Shown here piece by piece: positions 61,089-64,000 of a DNA stretch of 64,000 nt (position 1 is the first letter of the stretch; every line of letters starts with the position of its first letter). Location: contig CP051228.1 in NCBI GenBank assembly GCA_017792345.1, positions 3,440,148 through 3,504,147 on the forward strand, given 5' to 3'. The translations under genes and the position numbers were made by a program. Origin of the DNA: Mesoflavibacter sp. (GTDB lineage: Bacteria > Pseudomonadota > Alphaproteobacteria > UBA8366 > Aestuariispiraceae). The notes beneath the pieces were generated by a model. That model was not told the DNA's origin. It searched no databases and saw only the letters and a list, made by a program, of their open reading frames with translations.

Positions 61089-61454
61089 ATGTCTCGCATA
61101 CTTCTGATCGACGACGACGCGCGGACCCGCGATCTCGTAATGGCGATTCTGCAGGCGGGCGGCTACACTGTGTCCGTCGCCCCGGACGGGGAGTCCGGCA
61201 TCAACGCGGCCTTGGGCGCACCAGGGCCGGACCTGATCGTTACAGACCTGAATATGCGCGGCACCAATGGATGGGATGTCGTGCGCCGTCTGCGCGCCGA
61301 AGCGGAATGTGAAAAACTGCCAATTCTTGCGCTGTCGGCTTACACGACTGCCCAAGATCGGGACGAGGCCTTCGATGCCGGCGTGACGGCCTATGAGACC
61401 AAGCCTGTTGACCGGGAGCGGTTGCTGGCAAAGGTCGCCGAGCTGCTGCGCTGA
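61089..61454 (+). CDS. Stand-alone response-regulator receiver protein
   Basis: The 121-residue protein is a single REC domain: acidic pocket in ILLIDDDART (D8-D10 region), phospho-acceptor D53 in VTDLNMRG, Thr/Ser switch in ALSAYTT, and K105 in YETKPVD. There is no output domain, so it works like CheY or DivK by protein contact. No histidine kinase gene is next to it. RBS GGAGAAGG is present. Confidence 0.93.
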   Translation: MSRILLIDDDARTRDLVMAILQAGGYTVSVAPDGESGINAALGAPGPDLIVTDLNMRGTNGWDVVRRLRAEAECEKLPILALSAYTTAQDRDEAFDAGVTAYETKPVDRERLLAKVAELLR

Positions 61455-61458
61455 CCCG

Positions 61459-61923
61459 CTAGTCCAGCGGCACGTCCAAACCAGACTTCACCGTGTCCAT
61501 CGCGATCGTCGTCTTGAAATGTGCGATTGTGGCGTCGTCGAAAAAGGCGCGTCGGGTGAATGCCTCGTAATCCGCGACGTCTTTCGCAGTCACGATCAAG
61601 ACGAAATCGGAATCCCCCATCGTATAGAAGCACTGTTGTACTTCCGGCAGCCCGCGCATCCGGGCCTTGAACCCGTCCACGGCATGGCCGCGCCCCTTGT
61701 TCAGGGTGATCTGAACGATCAGTGTGATGCGCTTGCCGGTGACGGCCGCGTCGAGAACCGCGATTTCCCGCCGGATCGCACCGGCTTGGCGCAGGCGTTT
61801 CAGACGCCGCTGTACCGCCGTTGCGGATAGCCCTACCTGCGCGCCGATTGCCTCGGTCGTTTGGCGCGCGTCGTCCTGCATCAGGGACAGGATCTTTCGG
61901 TCGAAATCGTCGATTTCCTGCAT
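61459..61923 (-). CDS. Lrp/AsnC-family regulator
   Basis: The 154-residue protein has an N-terminal helix-turn-helix with DRKILSLMQDDARQT and LSATAVQRRLKRLRQAG, and a C-terminal RAM ligand domain (about 70-150) with SDFVLIVTAKDVADYEAF. It is divergent from the EamA exporter gene (about 190 bases), as Lrp-type regulators of amino acid exporters frequently are. Confidence 0.93.
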   Translation of the reverse strand: MQEIDDFDRKILSLMQDDARQTTEAIGAQVGLSATAVQRRLKRLRQAGAIRREIAVLDAAVTGKRITLIVQITLNKGRGHAVDGFKARMRGLPEVQQCFYTMGDSDFVLIVTAKDVADYEAFTRRAFFDDATIAHFKTTIAMDTVKSGLDVPLD

Positions 61924-62113
61924 GGCTGCAGGATTTCACCGATAACCTGCCCGATAAAGCATTAATTCGGCGCTGGCAGGGCGGCATTCGCGGCCCGTCC
62001 GTCCCCGACCCGGCGTATCAAATGCTGTGACGCATCGGGGCTCGCACCCGGCCCCGGTAGCAGATATCACGGGGCTCGTCTCCGATGAGCGATATAACGA
62101 ACTGGCGGCAGAC

Positions 62114-63046
62114 ATGACACAAAGCGTAACCCCCCTTTCCCCGCATGCTGCCGCGACGGCCGGTATTCCCTGGGCCGGTATCCTGGCCGGGTTGGCGGCC
62201 ACTGCAATCTGGGGCGCCTGGCCCGTCGCGTCTCGCTTCGGGGTTCAGCAGACGCTGACCCCGATGGATCTGACCATGCTGCGGTTCCTGGTGGCGGGTG
62301 TGTTGTTGCTGCCCATCGTGTTGCGTCGCGGACATGGCGGGCTTGGCTGGGGCCGTGCCATTGTGCTGGCCGTCGGTGCAGGGGCCCCCTACATGCTGGT
62401 CACGTCCAGCGGATTCACTTTTGCGCCCGCCGGTCATGGCGGTCTGATCATCCCCGGCTTCATGTTGACCACGTCGACGATCGTCGGCTGGTTCGTCCTG
62501 AAAGATGCACCGGACCGCATGCGCTGGCTCGGCCTTGCCATCGTCCTGACCGGCATTCTGACCATGGCCAGCGCCGCCGTCCTGGATACGACCGGTTTCG
62601 ATGCCTTATGGAAGGGGCATCTGCTGTTCGCCTGTGGCGGTCTACTGTGGGCCAGCTATACCGTTGCCAGCCGGAAATGGTCGGTGGAGCCGCTGCACGC
62701 GACGGCGCTGGTCTCCGTTCTGTCGCTGGTCATGTTCGCCCCGATCTACCTGATCCGGCGGGGTACCGCATTCCTGGATGCGCCGGTCGGCGAACTGGTT
62801 TTTCAAGGCCTGGCTCAGGGCGTGTTCTCCGCCGTCCTGGCGCTGATCTTCTATACCAAGGCCGTGTCCATCCTGGGCGCGGGCCGCGCCGCAGTGTTCG
62901 GTGCCCTGGTCCCGGGTCTGGCGGCGCTGTTCGCCTATCCGGCGCTGGGAGAGGTCCCGTCCGTGCGGCATCTGATCGGCCTTGGTCTCGTCGCGGCCGG
63001 CACGATCCTCGCCCTTGGGATTCTGACACGGCGGCGTCGCGCCTAG
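62114..63046 (+). CDS. EamA/DMT-family exporter
   Basis: Start set at the ATG at 62114; a GTG at 62027 would add 29 residues with no membrane-protein character. The 310-residue protein has ten hydrophobic helices in two EamA repeats (about 20-150 and 165-305), with TAIWGAWPVASRFG in helix 1 and LGLVAAGTILALGIL in helix 10. It probably exports an amino acid or similar metabolite under control of the divergent Lrp-type gene. Confidence 0.92.
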   Translation: MTQSVTPLSPHAAATAGIPWAGILAGLAATAIWGAWPVASRFGVQQTLTPMDLTMLRFLVAGVLLLPIVLRRGHGGLGWGRAIVLAVGAGAPYMLVTSSGFTFAPAGHGGLIIPGFMLTTSTIVGWFVLKDAPDRMRWLGLAIVLTGILTMASAAVLDTTGFDALWKGHLLFACGGLLWASYTVASRKWSVEPLHATALVSVLSLVMFAPIYLIRRGTAFLDAPVGELVFQGLAQGVFSAVLALIFYTKAVSILGAGRAAVFGALVPGLAALFAYPALGEVPSVRHLIGLGLVAAGTILALGILTRRRRA

Positions 63047-63165
63047 GGCTGCGACAAGACTTCCCTTTTTCGGGTCTTGGAAACCGTTCCGTCTGTCGGT
63101 AACGTCGCTGGAATGCTGCACCGCAGAACAGAAACAACATTGCCAGCCCCGGGGGAATTGAAATC

Positions 63166-64000
63166 ATGTCCGCAAACGACCTAGCCGCTGCCGCGACCGG
63201 CGTCCGCCTGACCGGTGAAATGAAGCCGGGTTTCGCCGAAATTCTGACAGATGAGGCGGTCGGCTTCGTGGCGACGCTGGAACGCAAGTTCGGGGCCCGC
63301 CGCAAGGAGTTGCTGGCCTTGCGAGAGGCGCGTCAGGCCCGGATCGACGCCGGCGAATTGCCGGACTTCCTGCCGGAGACTGCGGACATTCGGAACGGCG
63401 ATTGGAAGATCGCCCCGCTGCCCGAGGATCTGAAGGATCGGCGCGTCGAGATCACCGGCCCGACGGATCGCAAGATGGTGATCAACGCCCTGAACTCCGG
63501 CGCCTATGTCTTCATGGCGGATTTGGAAGATTCCAACTGTCCGACCTGGGACAACATGATCGGCGGGCAGATCAATCTGCGCGACGCGGTGGCGCGCAAG
63601 ATCGCCTTCGACGATCCGAAGTCCGGCAAATCCTATGCGCTGAACGACAAGACCGCGGTCCTGCTGGTCCGGCCGCGCGGCTGGCATCTGGAAGAAAAAC
63701 ATATCCTGGTCGACGGACAGGCGGCCTCCGGCGGTATCGTCGATTTCGCGCTCTACTTCTTCCACAACCACGCCGAGGCGAAGGCCCGGGGGACCGGTCC
63801 CTATTTCTATCTGCCCAAGATGGAAAGCCATCTGGAGGCCCGCCTGTGGAACGAGATTTTCGTCGAGGCGCAACGGCTGCTGGGCGTGCCGAATGGGACG
63901 ATCCGGGCCACGGTCCTGATCGAAACCATCCTGGCCGCCTTCGAAATGGACGAGATCCTGTATGAATTGCGCGACCATTCGGCGGGCCTGAACTGCGGGC
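63166..64000 (+). CDS. aceB: Malate synthase A, 3' end cut by window
   Basis: The frame runs from the ATG at 63166 (GGGGGA upstream) to the end of the window without a stop: 278 residues seen of about 530 expected. It carries [15 protein letters not shown] and [12 protein letters not shown], then [21 protein letters not shown], all hallmarks of malate synthase isoform A, which condenses glyoxylate with acetyl-CoA in the glyoxylate shunt. No isocitrate lyase gene is visible in the window. Confidence 0.94.
   Translation, partial: MSANDLAAAATGVRLTGEMKPGFAEILTDEAVGFVATLERKFGARRKELLALREARQARIDAGELPDFLPETADIRNGDWKIAPLPEDLKDRRVEITGPTDRKMVINALNSGAYVFMADLEDSNCPTWDNMIGGQINLRDAVARKIAFDDPKSGKSYALNDKTAVLLVRPRGWHLEEKHILVDGQAASGGIVDFALYFFHNHAEAKARGTGPYFYLPKMESHLEARLWNEIFVEAQRLLGVPNGTIRATVLIETILAAFEMDEILYELRDHSAGLNCG

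Noticed and set aside
63402..63965. A 187-codon frame within the right end
   Set aside because: It is out of frame with malate synthase, which reads through from 63166 to the window edge with clear family motifs.

Overview
This 64 kb window is a GC-rich, densely packed bacterial chromosome segment. The gene content and order point to an alphaproteobacterium of Rhodospirillales-like character: rpoZ–rsh–acpS–lepB–rnc–era, NYN-domain and family-5 uracil-DNA glycosylase genes beside rpoZ, a methylthioadenosine salvage set like that of Rhodospirillum, a CtrA-type TTAA-N7-TTAA site, and palindromic CCCTCTCCC-type and GTTCCTGC-type intergenic repeats. I cannot assign a genus. Most gene starts below were chosen from ribosome-binding sites and translational overlaps rather than from the longest frame.

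Region 1 (1-13236) is the most unusual part. It is one long plus-strand run of nine genes: a SrfC-like P-loop GTPase (cut by the window edge), a proline-rich single-pass membrane protein, an exported von Willebrand A protein, a LolD-type ABC ATPase with an FtsX/MacB-type permease, a secreted formylglycine-enzyme-fold protein with a coiled-coil tail, two coiled-coil lipoproteins, and a FHA–ABC–ABC2 fusion. The middle of this run matches, part by part and in close to the reverse order, the TagQ-TagR-TagS-TagT-PpkA trans-envelope signalling module of the Pseudomonas H1 type VI secretion system. Here there is no secretion machinery and no kinase domain in view. A tRNA-Pro and a bidirectional terminator close the region.

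Region 2 (13644-25623) has two small housekeeping genes (DUF924, CBS pair), then an IclR-controlled aromatic-acid island: a flavin aryl-CoA hydroxylase, an aryl-CoA ligase, gentisate dioxygenase, a Spx/ArsC-fold protein and a fumarylpyruvate hydrolase, followed by a complete five-gene branched-chain-type ABC importer. Together they look like uptake of a salicylate-like acid, CoA activation, 5-hydroxylation to the gentisate level, ring cleavage and hydrolysis.

Region 3 (25640-36101) contains a DUF559 nuclease-like gene bounded by a near-perfect 40-bp inverted repeat, a TPR protein, cysS, cimA, and a methylthioadenosine recycling set (class II aldolase, mtnA, mtnP) consistent with the DHAP shunt, together with a Kef-type antiporter, uracil-DNA glycosylase and an NYN-domain protein. 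Region 4 (36102-45237) is the conserved core cluster rpoZ, rsh, DUF2062, acpS, lepB, rnc, era, trmJ, then an HxlR regulator with paired operators and an agmatinase-family gene.

Region 5 (45238-64000) starts with a non-coding block of three tandem ~174-bp repeats. It then holds an adenylate cyclase operon, a PhyH dioxygenase with a class II aldolase, cysQ next to an orphan CoxL-type molybdenum hydroxylase subunit, the three AmmeMemoRadiSam genes arranged divergently, a methyltransferase and a 44-residue membrane peptide separated by a CtrA-like site, a ChaC–Dtd–B3/4 operon, a stand-alone receiver, an Lrp regulator beside a DMT exporter, and the start of malate synthase.
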